From assembly GCA_041156125.1 (NCBI GenBank), contig JBEVTI010000013.1:62001-126000 (forward strand): DNA of 64,000 bases. The letters are read 5' to 3'. Below are positions 17,726 through 26,597 of this stretch, piece after piece. The position numbers and the translations under genes are program-made. The notes below the pieces were generated by a model, which did not search any database, had not been told where the DNA came from, and saw only the letters and a program-made list of their open reading frames with translations. How positions within the stretch are numbered: position 1 is the first letter of the stretch; the number at the start of each line of letters is the position of its first letter. This stretch comes from Paraktedonobacter carboxidivorans. GTDB lineage: Bacteria > Chloroflexota > Ktedonobacteria > Ktedonobacterales > Ktedonobacteraceae.

Positions 17726-17772
17726 GAGATTTTGCAGGGCAAGGCGTTGCACACCTTACCCTGCAAAATCTC
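17726..17772. repeat. Inverted repeat of the dispersed palindrome type
   Basis: GAGATTTTGCAGGGCAAGG (17726-17744) is matched in inverse, with one mismatch, at 17754-17772. It lies in the 5' region of the FGGY kinase gene, between its start and the next repeat unit. Confidence 0.7.
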
Positions 17773-17783
17773 TTCTATTATGA

Positions 17784-17953
17784 GTTATCCCTGATTTTTT
17801 CTAAGCAGCACGAACGCGCGTCCACTCCCCACCACTTGTGTTTTGCAGAGCTTTGGCGAGCGCGCTGCGTCCGTCAAAGCTCTGCTATTCTCCAGGATAG
17901 GGAGGCAAAAGCTGTTTTTGCCTGATTTTGCAAAATCAGGCCTGACTCATAGA
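17784..17953. repeat. Composite dispersed palindromic repeat, copy
   Basis: An imperfect palindrome with arms 17845-17863 and 17867-17885 (GCAGAGCTTTGGCGAGCGC) is followed by the linker AGGGAGGCAAAA and the perfect 20-base box CCTGATTTTGCAAAATCAGG at 17921-17940, then CCTGACTCATAG. A GAGTTATCCCTGATTTTT half-box precedes it. This is the fullest copy in the window. Confidence 0.85.
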
Positions 17954-17966
17954 CTCATCTAAAAAC

Positions 17967-17986
17967 CTTCGGCGCCCGCGCCGAAG
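17967..17986 (-). terminator. Rho-independent terminator of the inositol-phosphate synthase gene
   Basis: On the minus strand CTTCGGCGC and GCGCCGAAG form a tight 9-bp GC stem followed by GTTTTTAG (plus-strand A run at 17961-17965), a few bases after the stop at 17990. Confidence 0.8.
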
Positions 17987-17989
17987 AGC

Positions 17990-19132
17990 CTAGCCCTTAC
18001 TGGCAGTCGCGATATTCTCAGGCGCAGTGACAGAGATTTCATTGGCCTCTTGCGCGCCATATTCGCGAATGAACTCCTCGGTCAGTTCACGAGCCTGGTC
18101 GTCGTGGTGCTGAATGGGCGGGGATTTCATCAGGTAAGAGCTAGGACCTTCCAGGGTGCCGCTGATGCCCTGATCCAGCGCCAGTTTAACCAGACGGACA
18201 GCATCAATGACTACGCCGGCTGAATTGGGCGAGTCCCAGACTTCCAGTTTTAGCTCCATATTCAGTGGTACATCGCCGAAAGTGCGGCCCTCCAGACGGA
18301 TGTAAGCCCACTTGCGATCCGTCAGCCACTCGACATAATCCGAGGGACCAATATGTACATTCTCAGCGCCCAGATCGTAGTCCAACTCGCTTGTCACTGC
18401 GTTAGTCTTACTAATCTTCTTTGACTCCAGGCGCTCGCGCTCCAGCATATTGTAGAAGTCTGTATTGCCACCGACGTTTAATTGCATCGTGCGCTCCAGG
18501 CGTACGCCGCGCTCGCGGAAGAGGCGGGTCAGGATACGATGGGTGATTGTCGCGCCGACCTGGCTTTTAATATCGTCGCCGATCATGGGCAGTCCAGCCT
18601 CTTTGAAGCGGTCCTGCCAATACTGCTCGCGCGCGATAAAGACAGGGATACAGTTGACAAAACCGACTCCCGCTTGCAAGATTTGCTCAACATACCACTT
18701 GGTAGCTTGCTCAGAACCCACAGGTAGATAGTTAATAACTACATCTGTACCAGTATCTTTTAGTATCTTGACAATATCGTCTGTCTTGCGTGACGACTTG
18801 GTGATCACCTGGGATAGATATTTGCCCAGACCATCATGAGTCATACCACGGTAGACTGGCACATTCAGAAATGGCACCTCGGAGAAGCGATATGTGTTGT
18901 TCGGAGCAGCAAAAATTGCCTCGCTTAAATCTTTCCCAACTTTGGTCTCATTTATATCGAAACCGGCAGTGAATTCAATGTCACTAATATGATAGCCACC
19001 CAGGTTGACGTGCATCAAGCCAGGGACGAAATCATCGGATTGCGCGTTTTTATAATATTCTACGCCCTGCACAAGCGAGCTGGCGCAGTTGCCTACACCG
19101 ATAATGGCTACGCGAACTTTTTTCTGACTCAT
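17990..19132 (-). CDS. ino1: Myo-inositol-1-phosphate synthase
   Basis: This enzyme converts glucose-6-phosphate to inositol-1-phosphate with NAD, the first step to inositol lipids or inositol-based solutes. The 380-residue protein is of the short bacterial/archaeal type: VAIIGVGNCASSLVQGVEYY (NAD site), VINYLPVGSEQATKWY, GDDIKSQVGATITHRIL, LNVGGNTDFYNML and LKLEVWDSPNSAGVVIDAVR all match. It is a single gene between repeats and divergent from the ABC pair at 19401. A TATGAT element about 80 bases before the start on the minus strand may be its -10 box. Confidence 0.93.
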   Translation of the reverse strand: MSQKKVRVAIIGVGNCASSLVQGVEYYKNAQSDDFVPGLMHVNLGGYHISDIEFTAGFDINETKVGKDLSEAIFAAPNNTYRFSEVPFLNVPVYRGMTHDGLGKYLSQVITKSSRKTDDIVKILKDTGTDVVINYLPVGSEQATKWYVEQILQAGVGFVNCIPVFIAREQYWQDRFKEAGLPMIGDDIKSQVGATITHRILTRLFRERGVRLERTMQLNVGGNTDFYNMLERERLESKKISKTNAVTSELDYDLGAENVHIGPSDYVEWLTDRKWAYIRLEGRTFGDVPLNMELKLEVWDSPNSAGVVIDAVRLVKLALDQGISGTLEGPSSYLMKSPPIQHHDDQARELTEEFIREYGAQEANEISVTAPENIATASKG

Positions 19133-19400
19133 CCTACGAGATCCTTTCTGTCCAATCTCATTATCTTCATCCGCTTATTATCACGGATGTGTTTAGTACT
19201 CATAGTCTAATCATACCGCGTAGGATGCTTGCTTGGCTAGAAACTTTTAGACAAAAAACTTGTGAAGGTTTTCACCTTAGAGGGTTGGCGCGTGAACTTT
19301 TTGGGCTAAGGTTGCAACTCTTATACAGGAACTGCTGTAAAGAGCAGTAGATTAAGAAATTTCTGAAAAAGCACTGTATCCGAGAAAGGATTGTTTGTAT

Positions 19401-20375
19401 ATGGCTGATCAAGTTTTGGCAAGGCCGAATATTGCGTCTAGGACGGCGCTTACTGGCGAGATTGCGTTGCACACTATCGATCTGACCAAGCAATATGGGC
19501 AGCGGTTGGCGGTGAATAATTTGAATCTTGAAGTGAAGCGTGGCGAGATTTTTGGTTTTCTGGGACCCAATGGGGCTGGGAAGACTACAACGATTCGTAT
19601 GGCGCTTGGCCTGATTACGCCGACTTCGGGCAGGGTGGAGATTCTAGGCAAGGATGTGATCAGACGGCGGGCGGAGATTTTGCCGCGTGTGGGCGCGCTG
19701 ATCGAAACACCCGCGCTCTATCTCTATCTCTCGGGGCGCAATAATTTACGCGCGATCGGCTCGGCGCTGGGCGGCGTGCCTGAAAAGCGCATTGACGCTG
19801 TGTTAGAGCTGGTGGGTCTGGCCGGGCGACAGAAAGATAGAGTTCGTACATACTCTCTGGGCATGAAGCAGCGTCTGGGGATCGCGATGGCATTGTTGCA
19901 AGAGCCAGATGTGCTGATCCTGGATGAGCCAACCAATGGCATGGACCCGGCAGGCATTGTGGAGATGCGTGACCTTGTTCATGAGCTGGCGCGCCAGGGC
20001 AAGACGATCTTCATCTCCAGTCACCTGCTGACCGAGGTGCAGCAGATCTGTACACGCGTGGCCATTATCAATCAGGGCAAGCTTGTCACCGAATCCACGG
20101 TGGCTGAACTGACGCAGGGACAGGGAGAGTTTCGCGTGACGCTTGAGCGGGCGAGCGAGGCACTGGCTTATGTACGGGCCCAGCCATGGGGTCGGAGCGC
20201 GCACGCGGATGGTGCGAGCTCGCTGATTACCGTCGCGCCTGATGGGCGCGGACGCTCGCTCAATCTTTTTCTGTCGCAGGCTGGCTTTGTGCCTGAGACG
20301 CTGGAACGACCTACGCAAGATCTGGAGCAAGTTTTCTTACATCTGACAAACTCAGGTTCGGGGGATGTTAAATAA
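19401..20375 (+). CDS. ABC transporter ATP-binding protein (ABC-2/BcrA-DrrA type)
   Basis: The 324-residue ATPase has Walker A GPNGAGKTTT, the signature YSLGMKQRLGIA, Walker B VLILDEPTNGMDP and the switch histidine in FISSHLLTEV. The C-terminal extension of ~90 residues is like that of drug or lipid exporters. A TTG two codons upstream is possible, but ATG at 19401 has GAAAGGA upstream. It is directly followed, without a gap, by its permease. Confidence 0.9.
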   Translation: MADQVLARPNIASRTALTGEIALHTIDLTKQYGQRLAVNNLNLEVKRGEIFGFLGPNGAGKTTTIRMALGLITPTSGRVEILGKDVIRRRAEILPRVGALIETPALYLYLSGRNNLRAIGSALGGVPEKRIDAVLELVGLAGRQKDRVRTYSLGMKQRLGIAMALLQEPDVLILDEPTNGMDPAGIVEMRDLVHELARQGKTIFISSHLLTEVQQICTRVAIINQGKLVTESTVAELTQGQGEFRVTLERASEALAYVRAQPWGRSAHADGASSLITVAPDGRGRSLNLFLSQAGFVPETLERPTQDLEQVFLHLTNSGSGDVK

Positions 20376-21299
20376 ATGAGCACAATTATAACAAGTCCTG
20401 CTTTGACAAATCAGCAACACTCTTTACGTTTATTAAGGCCCAGCTTTTTCGGACTCGTGCGCGGCGAGATATTCAAGGTGGTACGCCAGTGGACGCCCTG
20501 GATTGCTCTGGTGCTTATGCTTGGCATCATCGGCCTGCCGTTTTTACTGTTCTTTACCACATCTGGTCTGAAAGAACTGATCCTTTCACCCCACTATGAT
20601 TACTTTTATGAGCGCATGCCAATCGGATTTGCGCTTCTGCGTGCTTTTGGGGGGATCGTCCTGGTGGTTATTACCGCGCGCATCATCGGCCAGGAGTACA
20701 GTCTGGGTACGATCCGCGTTGTGCTGGCTCGTGGTGTGGGACGGGTTCAACTCTTACTCGCCAAAATGACGGCGACGGCGCTGCTGGCACTTGCCCTGGT
20801 GACCATTGGCCTGCTTGAGATTGCCTTGTTGAGCACCGTACAGATCCAGCTTGTTGCGGGTAGCCTGAACCCTCTGATCAGCTTGCCTGCCAGCGTCTGG
20901 CACGATTTTGGTCTCTACCTGCTGGCCATCCTGCTTAGCATGGGCGCAACTCTCTTGATGACCACGGCGGTTAGCGTGATCTTTCACTCGTTAGCTGGAG
21001 CGCTAAGCGCCTCTATCATCTGGTTCCCGATCGATAATATGCTGGTTCTGATGCTCTCACTGATATTCCGGCTGACCAAAAGCGACTTCTGGCTGAACGT
21101 CACCGCCTACCTGCTTGGTCCCAACCTGAACGCCCTGGCTGGCCTGCTCGCCCAACGCTCAGGCTCGATCTGGCAGTTCGGTTTTGGACCGCAGATCACT
21201 GTGGACAGCACCCATGCCCTGCTAGTAGCTCTCGTCTACTCACTCATTTTCGCCGCTGTGGCCATCATTTTCACCTGGAAACGCGACGTTCAGGAATAA
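20376..21299 (+). CDS. ABC-2 type transporter permease
   Basis: The 307-residue integral membrane protein has about six hydrophobic segments and the ABC-2 pattern: a cytoplasmic start, a first helix (TPWIALVLMLGIIGLPFLLFF), then ARIIGQEYSLGTIRVVLARGVGR, which is typical of ABC-2 exporter permeases. The ATG follows the stop codon of the ATPase gene with no gap, so the two are translationally coupled. The exported substrate is unknown. Confidence 0.88.
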   Translation: MSTIITSPALTNQQHSLRLLRPSFFGLVRGEIFKVVRQWTPWIALVLMLGIIGLPFLLFFTTSGLKELILSPHYDYFYERMPIGFALLRAFGGIVLVVITARIIGQEYSLGTIRVVLARGVGRVQLLLAKMTATALLALALVTIGLLEIALLSTVQIQLVAGSLNPLISLPASVWHDFGLYLLAILLSMGATLLMTTAVSVIFHSLAGALSASIIWFPIDNMLVLMLSLIFRLTKSDFWLNVTAYLLGPNLNALAGLLAQRSGSIWQFGFGPQITVDSTHALLVALVYSLIFAAVAIIFTWKRDVQE

Positions 21300-21386
21300 C
21301 TTATCATACGTAGCTATAGATCAGAAAATTATGGTATTATAAGGCTAAGAATAGATCTACCAGCGTAAGAGGGAAGAGAAGCTGAA

Positions 21387-22256
21387 ATGCCACATGATCA
21401 TTCATCACAAAACCAGGAATTGCCGAATCTGGGAGGGAGTCTGGATCTGGAGATTGCGCGCTTGACCATTCTGGAGCGTGATACTATCCAACGAGCGGGC
21501 AGTCTTTTCCCTGAACGGGAGAATGAACTTGACGATTTTGAGCATGTGCTGGATTTTATTAGTGGAACAGGCACCTGGGCATTAAACGTCGCGCGTATGT
21601 ACCCGGAGATCGAGGTACTGGGTCTGGAGCGCCAGAGCCGGCTGGTGAATTACGCCAGTATGCAGGCAGAGGTGCGTCAGCTAGGCAATGTCTCTTACGC
21701 TCAACTGGGCACGGACCTCACGCGGCTCGCTTTCGCGGATAATTTTTTTGACCTGGTTAATGCCAATTATCTGTTTACCATGCTTCACCCTCATGAATGG
21801 CAGGCCTTTTTTCAGGAATGCCTACGCATCACCCGGCCCGGCGGCTATATTCGCGTGCTCGAGCAGGATTGGGGGATGACCAACAGCCCTGCCATTGAGA
21901 AACTGTCTGTGCTCTTTTTACGCGGCTTAAAAAAAGCAAACCTGGGCCTTTCGCCCGATGGCAGATCCATCGGCGTTCTTCCTCTGCTGCGCTCCTTTCT
22001 CGCGCGGGCTGGCTGGATAAGTATTCGTCAGCGGGTGATGGTGACAGACTATTTACAGGGATCTGGCACGCCAACTAATCCAGGGCAGGCTTTCAGCCTG
22101 GTGGCCAATTTGATGCGTGATACAATCATTCGCCAGCAGATGGCCACGCCAGAAGAGTACGCGGCACTTCTCGTAGAAGCCGCCAGGGAATTGGAAAACG
22201 AGGATTTTTGCTCGCTGATCTTGTTCGTCTCCTTCTGGGCGCGCAAGCCTGAATAG
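21387..22256 (+). CDS. SAM-dependent class I methyltransferase
   Basis: The 289-residue protein has a Rossmann methyltransferase core: VLDFISGTGTWALNVARMYPEIEVLGLE (motif I, with the first glycine of the usual GxGxG replaced by Ser), DLTRLAFADNFFDLVNANYLFTML (motif post-II) and CLRITRPGGYIRVLE. The C-terminal 100 residues are helical and may bind the substrate, which is unknown. AGGGAAGAGAAG precedes the ATG. Confidence 0.82.
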   Translation: MPHDHSSQNQELPNLGGSLDLEIARLTILERDTIQRAGSLFPERENELDDFEHVLDFISGTGTWALNVARMYPEIEVLGLERQSRLVNYASMQAEVRQLGNVSYAQLGTDLTRLAFADNFFDLVNANYLFTMLHPHEWQAFFQECLRITRPGGYIRVLEQDWGMTNSPAIEKLSVLFLRGLKKANLGLSPDGRSIGVLPLLRSFLARAGWISIRQRVMVTDYLQGSGTPTNPGQAFSLVANLMRDTIIRQQMATPEEYAALLVEAARELENEDFCSLILFVSFWARKPE

Positions 22257-22297
22257 AGAAATTAATGCGCCAATGATATGTGGTATGCGCCAAAAAA

Positions 22298-22358
22298 GAA
22301 CGTTCCCGGCGGGACCCTGTGGCGGAGGACCACAGGGGTGGGACAGCCGGGAACGTTC
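22298..22358. terminator. Nested double inverted repeat (cruciform-like) after the methyltransferase gene
   Basis: Outer arms GAACGTTCCCGGC (22298-22310) and 22346-22358 are perfectly complementary. Inside them CCCTGTGG (22315-22322) pairs with CCACAGGG (22330-22337). It probably ends the methyltransferase transcript, although no T run follows. Confidence 0.6.
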
Positions 22359-22489
22359 TCTGCCCTGGCGGGCAAACGTGCCGTTGGGATGGCACACAAC
22401 AACGGAAGGAAGCTGGAGGCTGGTTGGGACAGGGTGTTTGCTCGTCCTTCACAGCATCTCAACAGCATAGCTCGATGTTGTTAGCAATC

Positions 22490-22530
22490 CCCATATCCGA
22501 GATCACGTCTCGCGTCAACTCGGATATGGG
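22490..22530. terminator. Bidirectional hairpin between convergent genes
   Basis: CCCATATCCGAG (22490-22501) and CTCGGATATGGG (22519-22530) form a perfect 12-bp stem, five bases from the 3' end of the minus-strand gene at 22535. Confidence 0.65.
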
Positions 22531-22534
22531 CACC

Positions 22535-23029
22535 TTACTGCGCGGGCTCTACCTCAATCTTAGCAGTCAGCATCAACATATAGCCAGTCTCTAGAATAGA
22601 GAGTACATCCATGCCGAAATCTTTAAGCTTCAGGCGCGTACGCGAAAGTACGTTGCGCACCGGGCGCATCTCGTGATCCCACGTGCCGTACTCCAGAGCT
22701 TCCTGCAAGCGTTCGCGAGCACGCGCGATAGTTTTATCACTGACGGCACCATTGTAAAAATTGGCGAACATCACTTCATGCGGGCAATAATGCGGATAAT
22801 GATCCAGCAAGGGCCGCAACAGGCTTAGCTCGCTATTTGTAAATTGTTGCTGCACCAGCATGCGCGGCCATTTGCCCTCGGCAGTGTGCAGATATGAGAG
22901 CGTGCCCAGGCGTGTATTTAGCGCGAGGGTGTGTCCTTCCGGCAGCGCGTCCCGTAAATTAAAGTAAAGAATTTGCTCTTTATCGAGTTGGGTGGTGGCC
23001 GTTTCCCGGCGCACTGCTAGACGCTGCAT
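22535..23029 (-). CDS. Stand-alone winged-helix (OmpR-type C-terminal domain-like) protein
   Basis: The 164-residue protein has no receiver domain. Its second half (HEVMFANFYNGAVSDKTIARARERLQEALE, then RPVRNVLSRTRLKLKDFGMDVLSILETGYMLM) resembles the DNA-binding winged helix of OmpR/PhoB regulators, where a recognition helix is followed by a ...GYxL wing. The N-terminal part (LPEGHTLALNTRLGTLSYLHTAEGKWPRML) may be a small beta domain. The ATG at 23029 has AGGAGAG upstream and is preferred over the one 11 codons earlier. Likely a transcription factor; targets unknown. Confidence 0.55.
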   Translation of the reverse strand: MQRLAVRRETATTQLDKEQILYFNLRDALPEGHTLALNTRLGTLSYLHTAEGKWPRMLVQQQFTNSELSLLRPLLDHYPHYCPHEVMFANFYNGAVSDKTIARARERLQEALEYGTWDHEMRPVRNVLSRTRLKLKDFGMDVLSILETGYMLMLTAKIEVEPAQ

Positions 23030-23594
23030 AGTCGCTCTCCTAGCTCCTCTCCGCTTCGGCATGTGCGCTGTTAATCAGCGCCCCTGCCCAGGCAGATGAA
23101 GGCCTATAAATTAGTAAAGAATTTCCAGTCAGCCCCGAAAAGCGCTGGTACAAGACGTTTTTTAAAATAAACGCGTTTCGCGCTTTCGTTTGAGGATGAA
23201 CCGGTCTCTTTTGGCACTACCCTCAATCACGTTTTCTTGTATTAATTATGTCTAGAAAACATGGACTTAGGGAAGGTCTTATGTTATCATTCTGTTTATC
23301 AAATTTATCATTTTGTATTATTGAGACTCGTTCATCTCGTCGCAGCGCAATGGTAAGCTGCCAGGCCGCTCGTAGCGGTCTTTTAGTGGAAAGGCCATCA
23401 AAGGCGGTGCGAGCCTCTGGCACGTGCTTGAGTGTTATTCAAAGCGTCGCGCGTCGTTATAGAGGGTGTATGGACTGGGGATCGCGCTTGAGCAGGGCGC
23501 TGGCGCTCTTGTGCCTACCTGTAAAAGACCGGCATAAGAGATGAGTTGGTAGCGCCGCCCGACCCAGCTATTATCTTTCAATAGGATACAAGCC
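23030..23594. other. Upstream region of the XRE-NB-ARC-TPR gene
   Basis: No gene is supported here. Three TTTATCA/TTATCA motifs cluster at 23282-23310 in an AT-rich stretch. A small hairpin CCGCT-CGT-AGCGG at 23366-23378 is followed by TCTTTTAG and could be a terminator or attenuator ahead of the regulator gene. Confidence 0.35.
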
Positions 23595-26216
23595 ATGGAT
23601 AAGGCCAGAACGGGATCGCAAGCGCGGGTGCGTCTGACAGAGGCACGCAACGCGCGAGGGTTATCGCAACAGGAAGTCGCAGATCAGCTCGGAAGCACTC
23701 ATGTGAATGTAAGTCGCTGGGAACGCGGGATTACGCGGCCCAGCCCTTATTTTCGCAAGAAATTGTGTGTGCTTTTTGGCAGAACCGAAGCGGAACTGGA
23801 TCTTGTACTGGAAAGCGAGATCCCGGTGGACAAGCCTGAAATAAATCAGATCGATAAGATCAAGCCAACTCCTGAGTCGCCTAAATCTGTACCCGCGCCT
23901 GATGCTCTGTACGATCCTTCGATTCCTGTGCCACCAGCCTTTCCCCTGATTGGTCGCGACGAGCAGATAGCCGCTTTACGCAAGCGTTTGCGCAGTGGCG
24001 GTAGCGTAGCGCTGACTGCCCTTAACGGTCTGCCAGGCGTGGGCAAGACGGCCCTCTCGATCACCCTGGCCCATGATCCAGAACTGCGCGCGCATTTCAA
24101 GGATGGTATCCTCTGGGCCGGCCTGGGACCAGAACCCAACATGCAGAGTCATCTGAGCCGCTGGGGTACGCTCCTTGGTCTCTCATCCAATGAGATGAGC
24201 ACCCTGAGCGGCAACGAAGCCTGGGCTGTGGCCCTGCATCGTACTATCGGCTCGCGCACTATGCTGCTGGTCATAGATGACGCCTGGACGCTGGAGGACG
24301 CGCTGATCCTCAAGGTTGGCGGACCCAACTGCGTCCACCTTGTCAGCACGCGTTTCCCGATTATCGCCACGCAGATTGCCGCTGAAGGGGCTACCGTGAT
24401 CAAAGAGCTGAATAGCGACGAGGGCATGGTTCTCCTGCGCATGCTTGCGCCGAAGGTCGTCGAGAGCGAAATGCAGCGCTCGCGCGAACTGGTCATCGCG
24501 GTCGGTGGTCTGCCCCTGGCCCTCAACCTCATCGGCAACTACCTGCGCATGCAATCCTATAGCGGTCCCGCCCGACGCGTCACCGCAGCCCTGGAGAAGC
24601 TCAGCGCCGCTGGCGAGCGACTCAACATCAGCGAGCCGCGTGGTCCCGTCGAGCGCCACCCCAGCCTCGCCAACGATACACCTGTCTCTCTGCGCACCGT
24701 CATTGCCGTGACCGATCAGCAACTGGATGAGCCGACGCGCCTCGCCCTGCACGCCCTCTCCGTCTTTCCGCCGCGTCCCAATAGCTTCTCCGAAGAGGCT
24801 GCCCAGGCCATCGCCAACTGCACTCTCGAGACCCTTGATGCCCTTGGCGATACTGGCTTGCTCGAAACCAGCAGCTCCGACCGCTACAGTCTGCACCAGA
24901 CCATCGCCGACTATGCCCGCCTGCAACTCAACGACTACAGCGTCCATCTGCGTTTGATTGACTATATTACCGGCTTCACTGAAACGCATCGCAAAGACTA
25001 CGAAATCCTCGAAACTGAGAGCAACAACATCCTCGCCGCCCTCGATGCCACCGTCGAGCAGGCCCGCTACGCCGACCTCACGCGCATCGCCGTAGCCTTC
25101 GCCCCCTTCCTCCTCGCGCGCGGCCTCTACCCAACCGCCGAAATTCACCTGCAACACGCCTACAATGCCGCGCTGGCTACATCGGATCATTATGGCCTGG
25201 CTGGCGTGCTGCAATACCTGGGCGAAATCACATGGAAGCGTGGCGATGGCGAGCAGGCAGAGAAATATCTGCTTGACGGTTTGAAATATGCACGCGAGAT
25301 CGATGATCACGAGCGCATTTGTGGACTTTTGAGCAATCTGGGATCTATTACGTGGAGACGTGGAGATTACAAACAGGCAGAGATTTATTTGCAAGAAGGG
25401 CTGCTCCTGGCACGTGAACTTGGGAATCTCGAAGGAATAAGTCGGCTTTTGGATATTTTGGGATCGGTTGAAATCAGGCAAAGCAATTTTGCGCAGTCAG
25501 AAGAATATTTGCTAGAAGGGCTAAAACTGGCCAGGCAAATCGGAGAAAGAGAATTAACCTGTACAATTCTTCTTAATCTAGGACTCATAGCTAGCGAACA
25601 AGGGAATTATGTCCAGGCTGAAGTATACGCGCAAGAGGGGTTATTACTTGCACGCCAACTAAACCATAGTGAATGGATTAGCGCTTTCCTGAATAATTTA
25701 GGGGATGTCGTAAGTGAGCAAGGGAATTATGAACAGGCAACTATATATTTTCGGGAAGGTTTAGAATTGGCGCGTCAAATAGAGCACAAGGAATGGGTCA
25801 GTTTTTTGCTTTTAAACTTGGGAATAACTACCAGGAAACAACAAAGCTATGTGGTATCTGAACAGTACTTACAGGAAAGCCTTGCATTGGCGCAACAACT
25901 TGGTATTCCTCCAATTGTTTGTTACGTTCTTAACGAATTTGGAAATCTGCATTTAGATCAACGATTACCAGATGTGGCGGAAAAAGATTTCCGGGAGACG
26001 CTTACTAATGCACCTGAAGGTGGCCAAGATTTTGTTGCATTCGCACAATATGGTCTAGCCCGTGTAGCTAGTATCAACGGTAGATTGGAAGAAGCTAGGG
26101 AATTGGGAGCGAAGAGCGTGATAGCCCTGGAAAGTATGGGGCGTAGAGAGGCACGAGAAGTGAAAAACTGGCTGAGTTCTTTAGAAGAAATACAAAATAA
26201 AACCGGCGAAGAGTAA
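23595..26216 (+). CDS. XRE-type helix-turn-helix / NB-ARC / TPR regulator
   Basis: This 873-residue STAND-class protein has three parts. Residues ~14-66 are an XRE helix-turn-helix (RGLSQQEVADQLGSTHVNVSRWERG). Residues ~115-400 are an NB-ARC ATPase with P-loop GLPGVGKTA at 145-153, Walker B LLVIDDAWT and the GLPLAL motif. From ~520 on come about eight TPR-like units of 40 residues with the pattern NLGxIxxxxGxYxQAExYLxEGLxLARQ. Such proteins switch on when a ligand or partner binds the TPR part. The 5' two thirds is GC-rich while the TPR part is clearly AT-richer, suggesting mosaic origin. A convergent 40-codon exported peptide gene lies 45 bases after its stop. Confidence 0.88.
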   Translation: MDKARTGSQARVRLTEARNARGLSQQEVADQLGSTHVNVSRWERGITRPSPYFRKKLCVLFGRTEAELDLVLESEIPVDKPEINQIDKIKPTPESPKSVPAPDALYDPSIPVPPAFPLIGRDEQIAALRKRLRSGGSVALTALNGLPGVGKTALSITLAHDPELRAHFKDGILWAGLGPEPNMQSHLSRWGTLLGLSSNEMSTLSGNEAWAVALHRTIGSRTMLLVIDDAWTLEDALILKVGGPNCVHLVSTRFPIIATQIAAEGATVIKELNSDEGMVLLRMLAPKVVESEMQRSRELVIAVGGLPLALNLIGNYLRMQSYSGPARRVTAALEKLSAAGERLNISEPRGPVERHPSLANDTPVSLRTVIAVTDQQLDEPTRLALHALSVFPPRPNSFSEEAAQAIANCTLETLDALGDTGLLETSSSDRYSLHQTIADYARLQLNDYSVHLRLIDYITGFTETHRKDYEILETESNNILAALDATVEQARYADLTRIAVAFAPFLLARGLYPTAEIHLQHAYNAALATSDHYGLAGVLQYLGEITWKRGDGEQAEKYLLDGLKYAREIDDHERICGLLSNLGSITWRRGDYKQAEIYLQEGLLLARELGNLEGISRLLDILGSVEIRQSNFAQSEEYLLEGLKLARQIGERELTCTILLNLGLIASEQGNYVQAEVYAQEGLLLARQLNHSEWISAFLNNLGDVVSEQGNYEQATIYFREGLELARQIEHKEWVSFLLLNLGITTRKQQSYVVSEQYLQESLALAQQLGIPPIVCYVLNEFGNLHLDQRLPDVAEKDFRETLTNAPEGGQDFVAFAQYGLARVASINGRLEEARELGAKSVIALESMGRREAREVKNWLSSLEEIQNKTGEE

Positions 26217-26239
26217 AGTACTTTTTGTTACTCTTCGCC
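26205..26239. terminator. Bidirectional terminator
   Basis: GGCGAAGAGTAA (26205-26216, containing the stop codon of the regulator) pairs perfectly with 26228-26239, with the loop AGTACTTTTTG. It lies between the regulator and the convergent small gene and can serve both. Confidence 0.75.
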
Positions 26240-26261
26240 ACTCGTTTTGGTTAAGGATCGT

Positions 26262-26384
26262 TTAGTGACCGCTCCATCCTGCTGCAAAGGTAGAGACCAT
26301 CGGCGAAAAGGCAAAGTAACCGGCGATGAGTGCCATGATAAGCATAGGGGCAATCCAGCGAATAGAATTTTTCAGCTTCAACAT
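26262..26384 (-). CDS. Small exported-peptide precursor (40 residues)
   Basis: This gene is short but well supported. ATG at 26384 is preceded by GGAAGGAAGGAATTTCAC, one of the strongest ribosome sites in the window, and the frame ends with TAA at 26262. The product has a basic start (MLKLKNSIRW), a 16-residue hydrophobic core (IAPMLIMALIAGYFAF) and a possible signal-peptidase region SPMVSTFAA, leaving GWSGH (or AGWSGH) at the C-terminus. That is the layout of secreted signalling-peptide precursors, but a small membrane protein is equally possible. It is convergent with the XRE-NB-ARC-TPR gene. Confidence 0.65.
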   Translation of the reverse strand: MLKLKNSIRWIAPMLIMALIAGYFAFSPMVSTFAAGWSGH

Positions 26385-26417
26385 GTGAAATTCCTTCCTT
26401 CCCTTATTCCCAGGGCA

Positions 26418-26590
26418 AGCGAACGGGTTAGTTCGCGCAACATTTCAATCTTCGAGCCGCGTATGTATAAGAGCCGTGTGTTGTGTGCGGATGGGACGCT
26501 GGAGGCGCGGCGGGCGCGCAGGGTCCATCAGGGCACAAGCAGGCCAGGTTTTCGCTTTGGTAAGTTAAATCGGTCAGCAGGCAAGCGGTA
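26418..26590. other. Non-coding stretch upstream of the small peptide gene
   Basis: A hairpin GCGAAC-GGGTTA-GTTCGC is at 26419-26436. No gene is supported. On the minus strand the area just above 26384 should hold the promoter of the small peptide gene. Confidence 0.3.
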
Positions 26591-26597
26591 TTTTCAG

